A stretch of 7,986 nucleotides of DNA, taken from DATEMK01 sp035275625 (GTDB taxonomy: Bacteria > Bacteroidota > Bacteroidia > AKYH767-A > OLB10). Under the pieces are notes generated by a model, which saw only the letters and a list, made by a program, of their open reading frames with translations, did not search any database and had not been told where the DNA came from. Where the stretch lies: the NCBI GenBank assembly GCA_035275625.1, contig DATEMK010000423.1, forward strand, positions 1 to 7,986. Reading direction: 5' to 3'. Numbering within the stretch: position 1 is the first letter of the stretch; each line of letters begins with the position of its first letter. The translations under genes and the position numbers were made by a program. Below are positions 1 to 7,925 of the stretch, piece after piece.

Positions 1-3000
1 TTTTCTCCTAAAGACTTTACCTCGTTACAAAACTCAACTGCTTTTTGCACCGTGACTCTAAACCGGTAATTAGCAGGTGCCGATGCAAGGTCATTCAATA
101 CAGAACTTAAATCTATTCCTGCTGCCGCTGCCTTTACTAAAAGCGCAGGATCGATAGGCGGCTCAAATAACGGAAGTTGCCTTTTTACTCCCTTGATATT
201 CATGCAATGCCTGATTTTAAATAACCGGTCAGCTACAGTATCCCAGTATGTGAGCAGTTTATCATTATTGGGAATACAGAAATAAAGCGTTTGAATTTTG
301 GGCAATGCATCAACATCAGGTATAGAGGGAACTATAGTAACCGGAATATTTAATGTGTCTTCAATTCTTACTTCAATCAGTGCGTTAGCCATAATATCCA
401 AATCATCCTGGATCTCATTGAAGGTTTTATCAGCATGCAAAACGTTAGGGACCTTAACAGGTTTTTCACCTAAAAGTTCGTTTGCAAGCGTATAAATAAG
501 CGATGCTTCATTGATGGATTCCAGGGTATCGCGCCTGAACAGCATATCTCCCCAGGCAATGAGGTTATCAATGTATTTCATTACGATACACCGCTGGTAA
601 GCAACCGGGCGGAATCTTGCAATGAGGTGCGGCTTGAAAGGATTGTTTCTCCACGCTATAATCTGATCCATATTTTGATTCAGATTTGTGAGGATGTTTT
701 CAATGCGCTGGATACGATAATCATTAGAGTTATGCTCAAAGAATGGTTTGGTGATCCAATATCTCTGCGGAGTAGGCAAATCTTCTATATTGGTCGGATC
801 AAAAATGTAATGATACCACTTCATTGCTTCTTCGAAACGCTGGTTTTGTGAAAGTTTACCGGCAATTAGCATAGGCACATGAAAGAACATTTCCCAATTA
901 TAAATTGAGTATGCACCACTGTAAGAAAAATCTACAATGTCCTTTTCAGCAGTTGAATCCGGTCCATTGGGATCTACTGGCAGATATTCATTAAAGTCGA
1001 AGGTATTTTGAGGATAATATTCTTCCGGTTCAACTTGTATATTCCTGTTCAGCAGTCCTTCAATTCCGGACCTGTTTAATTCACGAATAAATAAAGTGGT
1101 ATAAGGATGATAAAACGGGAAAAAATTGTATTTTTTTACCTGGACTTTTACCGTATAATCTTCCATTAAAGCTCTCCATTCCGGTTTTATAAAAAATGAA
1201 CGTTCATGATCCTGGTAAAAAAACGGCCTGTCGTTCCCGCTTGCATCATTATTCATTTGCAAATCCTGCTGGGAGACTACCAGTTCAAAAGGATCTTTGG
1301 CGCCAGTAAGGAGAGTAAAACCCCTGTTGTTTTCAAGAATGTTGAAATTTGTTCTGTTAGATGCGTGAACTTTACTATTTGTAAGTCTCGTAAAATGATA
1401 GTGCATTCCAACGGGTAATTTAAGCCGTGGCGCCACTTCGTGATTACTCCAGGTTAAATTGTTTAAAATTTCTCCATCGTGGCCAAAGTTCTGATGCACA
1501 TAGTGGTAGGAAGTTACTGCAAACGGGGAATATTGCTCAACCGGTGCGCCATCATCATCTAACGTTACATAGGGCAAATTATATCTTCCGATAAGTCCTT
1601 TTAGTTTTATGTCTATTACATTCCCGTTAAAAACAAATGTTGAAGAATTCCATGGCCTTTGATTTTGGTTATATCTTATTTTAGTAAGAAGTGTTTTTTT
1701 ATGAGAATAAAGATCATAAAAGAATGTATCATTAAATTCTTTAGAAGTTGACAGAAAAATATCAATCCATAATTGGTTCTCCAAAGTTTTATAGCGGGGT
1801 TTAATATTATATGAAAATAAGGGACGTTCCCAGGGGTGAACCAGTTTTTGAGTAGAAACTTTTTTTGCCGTCCAGCCGCTTTTAGTATGAATGCTCCATG
1901 CAAGCTGAATCTCATGCATTTTTTGAGGCTCCGGGGCATCAGAACTTGATGTTGAATCACTGGCAGGCGGAGGCGGATTCTTTTTAACCTTTATCGCCTT
2001 AGTATTTATGACCAGCCAAAACAAATATAATTTGCGATTATAAATAACAGGCATAAGGGTATCACCTACTATATCAACTTCAATTTTTTCCCAGGCAGAC
2101 CATGCCTTGATATTCAAGTCAAATTTGCGGTAATAATAAACATGCGGTTGAGTTTTAGTTCTTCCGATAACATGGAGAATGTTGATTTCAGGATTAAAAG
2201 TTTCATCCTCCGTATACAAATCTTCTACTTCATGATATAAACCACATACCTGAAGATGTGCTACTTCATTTACTTTATGGAGGTAACTTAAAAAAGCAGC
2301 TTCTGTATTTTCATCCGTAATTTCATTTTGCAGGATTTCATTTTCAAGTTCTACAAAAAACGGAGATTTGTCGTCACGTAATTCAGGTTCAATCCAATTT
2401 TCGGGATAAAACAAAACTTTACGGTTTGCTTCCCATATCCGGTAATATTTCATCCATTTCCATTGTGCCCAGCTATTTTCAGAGGTTACGTCTTTTTTCT
2501 GATCACCGGTTACACGCACATAATAACTCTCCAGGTTCAGAAAACATCTTTGCACAAAATATTGAATGGAGCTGATCGCCTGTTTTATGCGTGATGTGAG
2601 CTGGCAAGCGCTCATTTCAACATCTATAAGAAAATAATTGAAAAGAGAATTGGAGTTTTTCCAATATAGCGGGTTAGGAATTGTATTAGTGTCCACTACA
2701 ATTGTAGTGGGTTGATTTCTTAAAGAATCTTCGATTAAATACTCCACTAAAGCAAACCTTTTTTTATTTCTTAATTCGTCCATTAAAGGGGTGATTTTTT
2801 TCACCCAGTCCTGCTCTTCATATTTAGATTTTACCGCCAGCAGCGTTCCATAAGCGGTTTGTTCCATTGACGAGACATTATCCCGGTTTGCCCAATCAAA
2901 CATTGTAATTGCACCCACACCTGTCAGATTCATTTGCGAAAAGCAGCGAAATAAATGCACAAATACTTCTGCAATCAAATAACTGCTATTGGAACCAAAA

Positions 3001-6000
3001 GCAATCAGATTAAACCTTGAATGAAGTTCATGCAAGTCCTCAAATTTCCACTGCGTCAGAACAGCGAGTTTTTGAAGAAAGCCATCTACTGCTACCTGGT
3101 CGGAATTCAAACTGGCATTGGAAGTAAAAGCGACATTCAGGATTTTAATTAATGAAATAGTTTCTGTTTCAGTATCTGAAATGTATTCAGGTTCCGGGAA
3201 TTTCTTAATAAACCATATAAATTTAGCAAGGTTAAGCCACTGATAAAATCTGTTAGAAAAATTATCAGGGGTTGTATCAACCGGAAGTGATTGCAGATCT
3301 ACCGTATTTACTTCATCATGAAAAGCAATAAAAAATCGTTGCTGATCTATTTCCAGCTCCATCTGTAACACCATTATGGAAGCTTTATGGAGCAAGGTAT
3401 ATGCTTCATAAATTTTCAGAAAATTGATTCTGTCAATCGTAAGAGCATATTCTCCATCGACATCAAGCGCTATGAGGTCGGCACTATTGAGATGCACCAG
3501 GAGTGTTGCTGTTACCGAATCAAAAGTGGCTGACATGACCAGGAATGAGGTGGACTGTTCGGGTGTGATTCCAAAAGCGGAAGCAATCACAGCCACAATT
3601 CGATTGGTGATAATTTCTGTTTTCTCTTCATCTGTTTCGATAGTAAATGAGTCTGTAATTTCTCTTAAGTTGTCCCGAAGCTCCTGGATCATTTGTGTGA
3701 TTGTTTCATCACGCAGCCCGACAAATGAATCAGGATTGAATCGCAGGATATAATCAAGATCACTTATGGAAACTCCGGATTTTTTTATCCAGTCATAATT
3801 TTGAATAAAATCGAAAGTTGATTGTGGTGAATCGAAAGGTGAAAAATTTTCCTGTGCCGCGAGTAAAATGAGAAGATCAGGTACTGAAATTTTCAGGCCT
3901 CTTGCCAACAGGCATTTTCTTAAAAGCTCAGAAATGGTTGAAACTGTTAATGTATCATTAACATCTGCTATTAAATCAAAATCATTTTCAGAAATATATA
4001 ATGCCGACAGAACTACAGGAAGCTTGTCAAGGTGGGGAGGAGCTTTTATATCACCAATCAGAAAGGGAGAATTCAGAATATCTCCACCTGGAATTTTGAA
4101 ATACTGCCTGACAGTTTCATTTAAAGCACCATGCTGAAATAAACGATGGTAATAGCTTAGTATAACTGTAGAAGGGCGATCAGGCTGTACCCGGTTTTCA
4201 GTATTTATGTCTCCATAAAAACAAAGCAGGCTTTCAAGAGGCAATTTTAATTTTACCTGGCATAAATTGAATAACCATAAATTAATTAAGCTATCGTCAT
4301 TAATTTCGTTATTTCCAATTTTAGGATTTTGTAAAAGCAAATCAAGCTCCCACATTTTATACCCGGTTTTTCTCCAGAGCCGGATAAACCGGTGCATTAA
4401 ATCAAGTTTTGCGGGGGTAATGTTAATAATGGTTTGTTCTGTTACATTACAGCTATCTTCCGGACGTTCAATAACCATTCTATCCGGACCATCAGGATTG
4501 AGAAAATTAACCAGTAATAATTCAAGCAATTCATTGTACGTTAATTTACTCCGGTCAAGAAACAGGGATACGCCAACTAAAGTGAGGGAAGCATCAAAGC
4601 CCCAGAATCCAAAAGTATTTTGTGAAGCCACTGTGTTTCTTTTGGTAATAATGAAATCTGTTTCACGTGAAGAAATACCAAAATATTCAGCTGCAATACT
4701 TACATCTTTGGGAATTAAATTTGTGGGTCCGCCATTTATGTCAGGAAGTGGAATACCATCATCGTCATATTGAAAGGCCTGCATTAATTCCCACCGGGGA
4801 ACTCTGAGGAAATTCAAAAATACACGTGCCTGCTCCTGCCAAAAATTAAATGATGAATTCATCGGATAATTTATTGAATTAGCCAGCGTATTATAGGCAG
4901 CGCTGTTAATATATTGGGGAATGGCTCTTAATTCTTGGGCAGGATGATTGGAATCGTAATTAAAATTCAGGGCTGAATCAGGCGAAACAGCATTTTCAAG
5001 TATTTCACATACCAGGTCAATGTATGGAAGAATTACATCTGTATTTTCACAATTAAGTTTTATATTTCCAAGATCCGGTCTTCTTTCAAAAAGTATTTCG
5101 CGGACCGATTTTTTACCGCCCAGCGAATTATTAATAAGCGAATTATGCTCACCCAGAAATCGCAACAGATCTGCTACGTAAGCAGCAGGACTATACATAG
5201 ATTTGCAATGTTCACAATTACAATAGTCGCCTGAACCGAATAAAGTTGCAAGATCGGGAATTGCACCTAACGCATCCTGGATTTCAGCCTGAGAGTAAGT
5301 ATATGAAATAATAGATTTCGGATGAGCGGTATGAAATTCACTTCGATAATCCATCATTCTTGCCAGTATTTGTGCATACTGAAGGGTAACTTTTTCATAA
5401 ATCTGCATTGCCACTGAAGGAATTACGCCTCTTGCTTCCATTGCAGATTTTAACCTTGCTTTACCGAATGAGTAAATCTGAACAGCGCTGTGTAATTTTT
5501 CTTCTAAAAGAGCGGCTCCTGAAAATGCATCACCGGATACTTTATGAATGCGCTGAATCATTTTAAGCTCCGAAATTGTTATGTCAGTTAGTACTATACC
5601 GGTATCGAGAAGATATTTATCTATATTATCATTTCTCAAATCTAAATTTGGATTGTCATCAATAAAGCTTTCGATGGAGGTTAGCTCGTTTAATCCATGA
5701 TCGGAGCCCGCCTTCACTTTGGCAACTAATGCAACTGCCGGAAATAATTTTTCAGCTTTTCTGTGCAGTGAAGCTGCATAATTAGCTACTTTTTCCTCCG
5801 TTGTATCACCTGGTATATTGTCCGGAACCTGGTCAGCATTATCATGGATAATTGCGATCCATTCATCATCTGATAACTTAGCGAGACTTGCTGAAGAGGG
5901 ATAGGGCTGACCACTTCCGATTTGGGATTTTAAAAAAGTAATTGTTTCAAGGTGGTTTTTTGTAAGGTTAGCCAAATCAACAATTTTACGAAAATCTTCA

Positions 6001-7925
6001 ATTTCTGCAGCTCCAATGGTTGCCGATTGTCCATTCAAACCTACCCAGAAATATTTATTCAGCCCGCGGTATTGAATTACAAGATTTGCTACTGCATCAT
6101 AATTTGCACTTGCAATTGTAGATTCCTCTAATAATGATTGTAAAGTGCCGTTTCCGATTAATAATGGTTTTAACAGTGTAAACTCTACTTTGAGATTACT
6201 TAAATCCTGTAAGATGGTTTCCCGGTTTGATTTTACTTCAAGTGACACAAAATTTTGTAAATATGCATTATCAATCACTTGTTGCTGTATTCCGGTATCA
6301 AGAAATACAATTCCGGTGGCAGCATTCTCAATTAACTGTTCTATACTATCCCATTCATTTGTGGATGCAAGCAATTCACCAGGCAATGATGGCGGTTGAT
6401 TCTGCCGGATAAATGCATATATAGCTTCTGCAGTTAAACTTTCAGTGGCAAGCAAAGTTGAAGCGCGGTGAGATAAATAAAGCTTCATAATGTCATCTAC
6501 ATTCAATTCTGTAACACTGGAAAGATGGCTAATGTCCTGTTGTTCTTCTGTTTCTTCCAAATCTTCAAAACTGGCTCCATTAAGAAAAGATATAATCAGT
6601 CGCATTCTTGTTGCAAATTCAGAATCACCCTGGTAGGGGTCAGATCCCCTATTCAGATTTATCCAGTGAGTTTGCTTAACATTAAAATGAGTTTGGGTTG
6701 CTAAGATATTTCCATCAGAGTCTAAAAATTTAACTAATAAATTAAATGAATTTTTAATTTTTCCAGTACTATTGATAGGAGCCGTATACCTGATGTCAAA
6801 GAAGCCATTCTTATGATTTATTTGATCAGCGAGGGGTACACTTTCAGCCCCGGCATTGAATACTTTTTCAAAAATTTGAATCCTGATGCCATTAATGCGT
6901 ATTCCACTCTCATTACGTACACTGCCCCTTATCCTGTAATAGGATTTTAAATTTATTTTTGGGTTTGACCTGGCTATGAGTTTATTTAAAACTTTTGCTG
7001 TTTCCGCATCAACATGCCCGGTAGCAGTCAGGCGATGGTTTTTTTGAAAAGCCATCACAGCCTTATAGGTAGAATTTCCAAATGTATTAGTGTTAAATTC
7101 CTTTTGATAAATTCTGTATTTTAAAAATGCAAGAGCTTTTTGCAAATCGTTGACTCTTAGGGATACTTTATTGTGGCGTAATGGATACACCACGCGCTTT
7201 AATACATCTGCCGGACCTTTTTTTAAGATTTCAACAGGCAGTCCTTTGCTCGCATTCACCGATGTAAAAACATGGATGGTGGCTGCATCTAACACACCGG
7301 TACCTTCTAATTTATAATTTCCCTGTAAAATTCTGATAGCCTCCTCAGTTGTCGGACCCACAAATTTATTATTCAGCTCATCGTCAGAAATGTTAATTTC
7401 AACTTTGGCGATTTTAGCAATCCGGAATAGCATCTTGTGAAATCGTGCAACCTGGGTTTTTGATCCTTTCAGAATGTTATTTGATACAACTTGTATCAAT
7501 TTATTTAAAAACTCCTCAGTGATCAGGCTGCTGGATTCAAGGCCTTGTCCTGCTTTAAATTCTGCAATACGGGCACGTGTGGAATCACCCACAATTCTTT
7601 CCCTTAATTCGGTTTCTAAAATATCTTTTGGAATCTTGATAATTTGCTGCTGGATTTTTGCAGTTCTAATCTTATTAAAAGCATAATGCGTATCGAAAAG
7701 TTCTTTATTAATAGCAACTAATGTTTCATCATTTAAACTGCCGGTCGCACTTAAACCGTATTTTGATTGTATAGCAGTTATAGCCTGGATGGTGGTTTCA
7801 CCGATCACCATATTTTTAATTTCATCTTCGGCAATTTCGACCCTGAATTGAGAGAATGCTTTATGTAATCTCTGAACATCAGCTTTTGTGGGACTATCGA
7901 TTCTGGAAATTTTAATGCTTTTCAT
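1..7925 (-). CDS. Tc toxin subunit A-like giant protein (neuraminidase-like domain), 3' end outside the window
   Basis: This reading frame runs unbroken for at least 2641 codons. Family knowledge: TcA proteins form large pentameric, bell-shaped pores that bind a target cell and inject a toxic TcC fragment delivered by TcB. Seen here, in order: four PGBD-like repeats (about 16-317), a beta module (about 327-416), a VRP1/TcA-shell helical region with SPAAYVADLL (912-921), the VQRC motif (1791), YPENWIEPELRDDKSPFF (1840-1857), PVIYNRKLYLFW (about 1955), VDFSYSGAYSIYNWE (from 2331), a KYIDNLIAWGD region (about 2440-2460) and YWD (2560-2562) followed by LPLFEPPIDPALL. These C-terminal motifs are hallmarks of the family. 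No N-terminal signal peptide is visible. ATG 7925 is the first start-type codon in the frame; there is no Shine-Dalgarno site. The channel helices and TcB-binding domain should follow off the left edge. Family assignment is firm; target and toxicity are unknown. Confidence 0.94.
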   Translation of the reverse strand, partial: MKSIKISRIDSPTKADVQRLHKAFSQFRVEIAEDEIKNMVIGETTIQAITAIQSKYGLSATGSLNDETLVAINKELFDTHYAFNKIRTAKIQQQIIKIPKDILETELRERIVGDSTRARIAEFKAGQGLESSSLITEEFLNKLIQVVSNNILKGSKTQVARFHKMLFRIAKIAKVEINISDDELNNKFVGPTTEEAIRILQGNYKLEGTGVLDAATIHVFTSVNASKGLPVEILKKGPADVLKRVVYPLRHNKVSLRVNDLQKALAFLKYRIYQKEFNTNTFGNSTYKAVMAFQKNHRLTATGHVDAETAKVLNKLIARSNPKINLKSYYRIRGSVRNESGIRINGIRIQIFEKVFNAGAESVPLADQINHKNGFFDIRYTAPINSTGKIKNSFNLLVKFLDSDGNILATQTHFNVKQTHWINLNRGSDPYQGDSEFATRMRLIISFLNGASFEDLEETEEQQDISHLSSVTELNVDDIMKLYLSHRASTLLATESLTAEAIYAFIRQNQPPSLPGELLASTNEWDSIEQLIENAATGIVFLDTGIQQQVIDNAYLQNFVSLEVKSNRETILQDLSNLKVEFTLLKPLLIGNGTLQSLLEESTIASANYDAVANLVIQYRGLNKYFWVGLNGQSATIGAAEIEDFRKIVDLANLTKNHLETITFLKSQIGSGQPYPSSASLAKLSDDEWIAIIHDNADQVPDNIPGDTTEEKVANYAASLHRKAEKLFPAVALVAKVKAGSDHGLNELTSIESFIDDNPNLDLRNDNIDKYLLDTGIVLTDITISELKMIQRIHKVSGDAFSGAALLEEKLHSAVQIYSFGKARLKSAMEARGVIPSVAMQIYEKVTLQYAQILARMMDYRSEFHTAHPKSIISYTYSQAEIQDALGAIPDLATLFGSGDYCNCEHCKSMYSPAAYVADLLRFLGEHNSLINNSLGGKKSVREILFERRPDLGNIKLNCENTDVILPYIDLVCEILENAVSPDSALNFNYDSNHPAQELRAIPQYINSAAYNTLANSINYPMNSSFNFWQEQARVFLNFLRVPRWELMQAFQYDDDGIPLPDINGGPTNLIPKDVSIAAEYFGISSRETDFIITKRNTVASQNTFGFWGFDASLTLVGVSLFLDRSKLTYNELLELLLVNFLNPDGPDRMVIERPEDSCNVTEQTIINITPAKLDLMHRFIRLWRKTGYKMWELDLLLQNPKIGNNEINDDSLINLWLFNLCQVKLKLPLESLLCFYGDINTENRVQPDRPSTVILSYYHRLFQHGALNETVRQYFKIPGGDILNSPFLIGDIKAPPHLDKLPVVLSALYISENDFDLIADVNDTLTVSTISELLRKCLLARGLKISVPDLLILLAAQENFSPFDSPQSTFDFIQNYDWIKKSGVSISDLDYILRFNPDSFVGLRDETITQMIQELRDNLREITDSFTIETDEEKTEIITNRIVAVIASAFGITPEQSTSFLVMSATFDSVTATLLVHLNSADLIALDVDGEYALTIDRINFLKIYEAYTLLHKASIMVLQMELEIDQQRFFIAFHDEVNTVDLQSLPVDTTPDNFSNRFYQWLNLAKFIWFIKKFPEPEYISDTETETISLIKILNVAFTSNASLNSDQVAVDGFLQKLAVLTQWKFEDLHELHSRFNLIAFGSNSSYLIAEVFVHLFRCFSQMNLTGVGAITMFDWANRDNVSSMEQTAYGTLLAVKSKYEEQDWVKKITPLMDELRNKKRFALVEYLIEDSLRNQPTTIVVDTNTIPNPLYWKNSNSLFNYFLIDVEMSACQLTSRIKQAISSIQYFVQRCFLNLESYYVRVTGDQKKDVTSENSWAQWKWMKYYRIWEANRKVLFYPENWIEPELRDDKSPFFVELENEILQNEITDENTEAAFLSYLHKVNEVAHLQVCGLYHEVEDLYTEDETFNPEINILHVIGRTKTQPHVYYYRKFDLNIKAWSAWEKIEVDIVGDTLMPVIYNRKLYLFWLVINTKAIKVKKNPPPPASDSTSSSDAPEPQKMHEIQLAWSIHTKSGWTAKKVSTQKLVHPWERPLFSYNIKPRYKTLENQLWIDIFLSTSKEFNDTFFYDLYSHKKTLLTKIRYNQNQRPWNSSTFVFNGNVIDIKLKGLIGRYNLPYVTLDDDGAPVEQYSPFAVTSYHYVHQNFGHDGEILNNLTWSNHEVAPRLKLPVGMHYHFTRLTNSKVHASNRTNFNILENNRGFTLLTGAKDPFELVVSQQDLQMNNDASGNDRPFFYQDHERSFFIKPEWRALMEDYTVKVQVKKYNFFPFYHPYTTLFIRELNRSGIEGLLNRNIQVEPEEYYPQNTFDFNEYLPVDPNGPDSTAEKDIVDFSYSGAYSIYNWEMFFHVPMLIAGKLSQNQRFEEAMKWYHYIFDPTNIEDLPTPQRYWITKPFFEHNSNDYRIQRIENILTNLNQNMDQIIAWRNNPFKPHLIARFRPVAYQRCIVMKYIDNLIAWGDMLFRRDTLESINEASLIYTLANELLGEKPVKVPNVLHADKTFNEIQDDLDIMANALIEVRIEDTLNIPVTIVPSIPDVDALPKIQTLYFCIPNNDKLLTYWDTVADRLFKIRHCMNIKGVKRQLPLFEPPIDPALLVKAAAAGIDLSSVLNDLASAPANYRFRVTVQKAVEFCNEVKSLGE
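3..1136 (-). other. Conserved Tc toxin A C-terminal core, cut by the window edge
   Basis: Residues about 2264-2641. This is the best-conserved part of the protein. It contains FPFYHPYTTLFIRELNRSG (about 2268-2286), VDFSYSGAYSIYNWEMFFH (2331-2349), KWYHYIFDPTN (about 2375), NPFKPHLIARFRPVAYQ followed by VMKYIDNLIAWGDMLFRRDT (about 2430-2470), ELLGEKP, LTYWDTVADRLFKIRHCMNI (YWD at 2560-2562) and RQLPLFEPPIDPALL (about 2580-2594). The final residues, NYRFRVTVQKAVEFCNEV then KSLGE, match the entry into the long helices that form the translocation channel in TcA proteins. The channel and the TcB-binding domain are therefore expected just beyond base 1. Confidence 0.88.
1506..2555 (-). other. ABC-toxin N-terminal and neuraminidase-like domains
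   Basis: Residues about 1791-2140. The region opens with VQRCFLNLE (1791-1799), then WAQWKWMKYYRIWEANRKV, then YPENWIEPELRDDKSPFF (1840-1857) and the helix ending AHLQVCGLYHE. These match the conserved ABC-toxin N-terminal block of the family. It continues with a strand-rich neuraminidase-like part: VIGRTKTQPHVYYYRKF, AWEKIEVDIVGDTLMP, VIYNRKLYLFWLV (about 1955) and GLIGRYNLPYVTLDDDG. The name refers to a fold: I noticed no Asp-box (S-x-D-x-G-x-T-W) repeats, so sialidase activity should not be assumed. In TcA structures this domain sits at the lower, membrane-facing end of the shell and closes the channel before activation. A low-complexity insert (1983-2001) interrupts it. Confidence 0.85.
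1923..1979 (-). other. Pro/Ser/Asp low-complexity insert
   Basis: Residues 1983-2001 read N, four prolines, then a Ser/Asp/Thr/Ala-rich stretch and E-P-Q. The codons alternate CCG and CCT, so this is not a simple DNA repeat. It falls between the strand YNRKLYLFWLV and the strand HEIQLAWS of the neuraminidase-like domain. It is most likely a flexible surface loop between two beta strands. Confidence 0.7.
2556..6653 (-). other. VRP1/SpvA-like and TcA shell helical region
   Basis: Residues about 425-1790. This is a long, mostly alpha-helical stretch related to the Salmonella virulence plasmid A protein family (VRP1, PF03538) and to the alpha-helical outer shell of TcA. Recognisable family landmarks are ISFLNG followed by LYLSHRAS and SLPGELLAS (about 430-490), SPAAYVADLL (912-921), VPRWELMQAF (1042-1051), FGFWGF (about 1105), a helix with FIRLWRKTGYKMWELDLLL (about 1179-1197), and LLCFYGDINT with YYHRLFQHG downstream. 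In TcA structures the shell encloses the central channel and opens on pH change or receptor binding. I did not recognise inserted receptor-binding Ig-like domains, but by eye I cannot exclude them. Confidence 0.78.
5163..5222 (-). other. C-x-C-x2-C cluster beside the SPAAYxxDLL motif
   Basis: Residues 902-921 of the large protein. Cysteines lie at 902, 904 and 907, with His906 between them, directly followed by K-S-M-Y and then SPAAYVADLL. SPAAY-x-x-DLL is the most recognisable VRP1/TcA shell motif. A cysteine-rich lead-in to it recurs, from memory, in non-classical Tc-A-like proteins. The arrangement could bind a metal or form a disulfide, but no role is shown by the sequence alone. Confidence 0.75.
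6678..6947 (-). other. Transthyretin/carboxypeptidase-regulatory-like beta module
   Basis: Residues about 327-416 of the large protein. The segment reads as alternating beta strands: YYRIRGSVRNESGIRINGIRIQIFEK, split here as YYRIRGSV (from 329) and then GIRINGIRIQIFEK, followed by NGFFDIRYT near 372-380 and a strand-rich tail ending HWINL. The order 'strand, G-x-V, G-x-x-x-x-G-x-x-I, ... G-x-F-x-I-x-Y' is typical of CarboxypepD_reg or transthyretin-like folds. From memory, a similar module follows PGBD repeats in other non-classical Tc-A-like proteins. It probably links the N-terminal repeats to the helical shell, or takes part in surface binding. The fold is inferred from the pattern only. 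Confidence 0.6.
6975..7880 (-). repeat. Four peptidoglycan-binding-like (PGBD) repeats at the N-terminus
   Basis: This is a protein-level repeat inside the large gene. Approximate units are residues 16-75, 93-148, 157-222 and 258-317. Each has the PGBD_1 (PF01471-like) pattern: a helix beginning VxxL or VxRF, then G-x-x-T/S-x-x-A-x-x-x-F/I-Q, then a glycine-centred turn and a closing T-x-x-x-L helix. The best examples are unit 1 (IGETTIQAITAIQ, then ATGSLNDETL) and unit 4 (FGNSTYKAVMAFQ, then ATGHVDAETAKVL). The two key glycines are exactly 20 residues apart in units 1 (G42/G62), 3 (G190/G210) and 4 (G283/G303). Unit 2 keeps G113 but has Ser133 at the second site and looks degenerate. PGBD domains usually anchor proteins to cell wall, but in Tc-like proteins they may only be a structural scaffold; binding is not shown. 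Confidence 0.82.

Noticed and set aside
1676..1960. Minus-strand 94-codon frame in another phase
   Set aside because: It overlaps the neuraminidase-like region of the large gene, whose frame carries the recognisable motifs on both sides without a break. The alternative translation has no motif.
1836..2200. True sialidase activity suggested by the domain name
   Set aside because: I saw no Asp-box repeats or arginine triad pattern. In Tc toxins the name describes a fold in the shell rather than a shown enzyme.
298..4773. Plus-strand open frames at 298-495, 627-851, 1206-1418, 3424-3753, 3868-4137 and 4267-4773
   Set aside because: All lie antisense to strongly conserved Tc-A coding sequence. 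Their translations are low-complexity Ser/Ile/Leu-rich and lack any recognisable motif, as expected of shadows.
6145..7686. Plus-strand open frames at 6145-6399, 6227-6412 and 7474-7686
   Set aside because: They are antisense to the shell and PGBD regions, overlap each other in two frames, and show no family motif.
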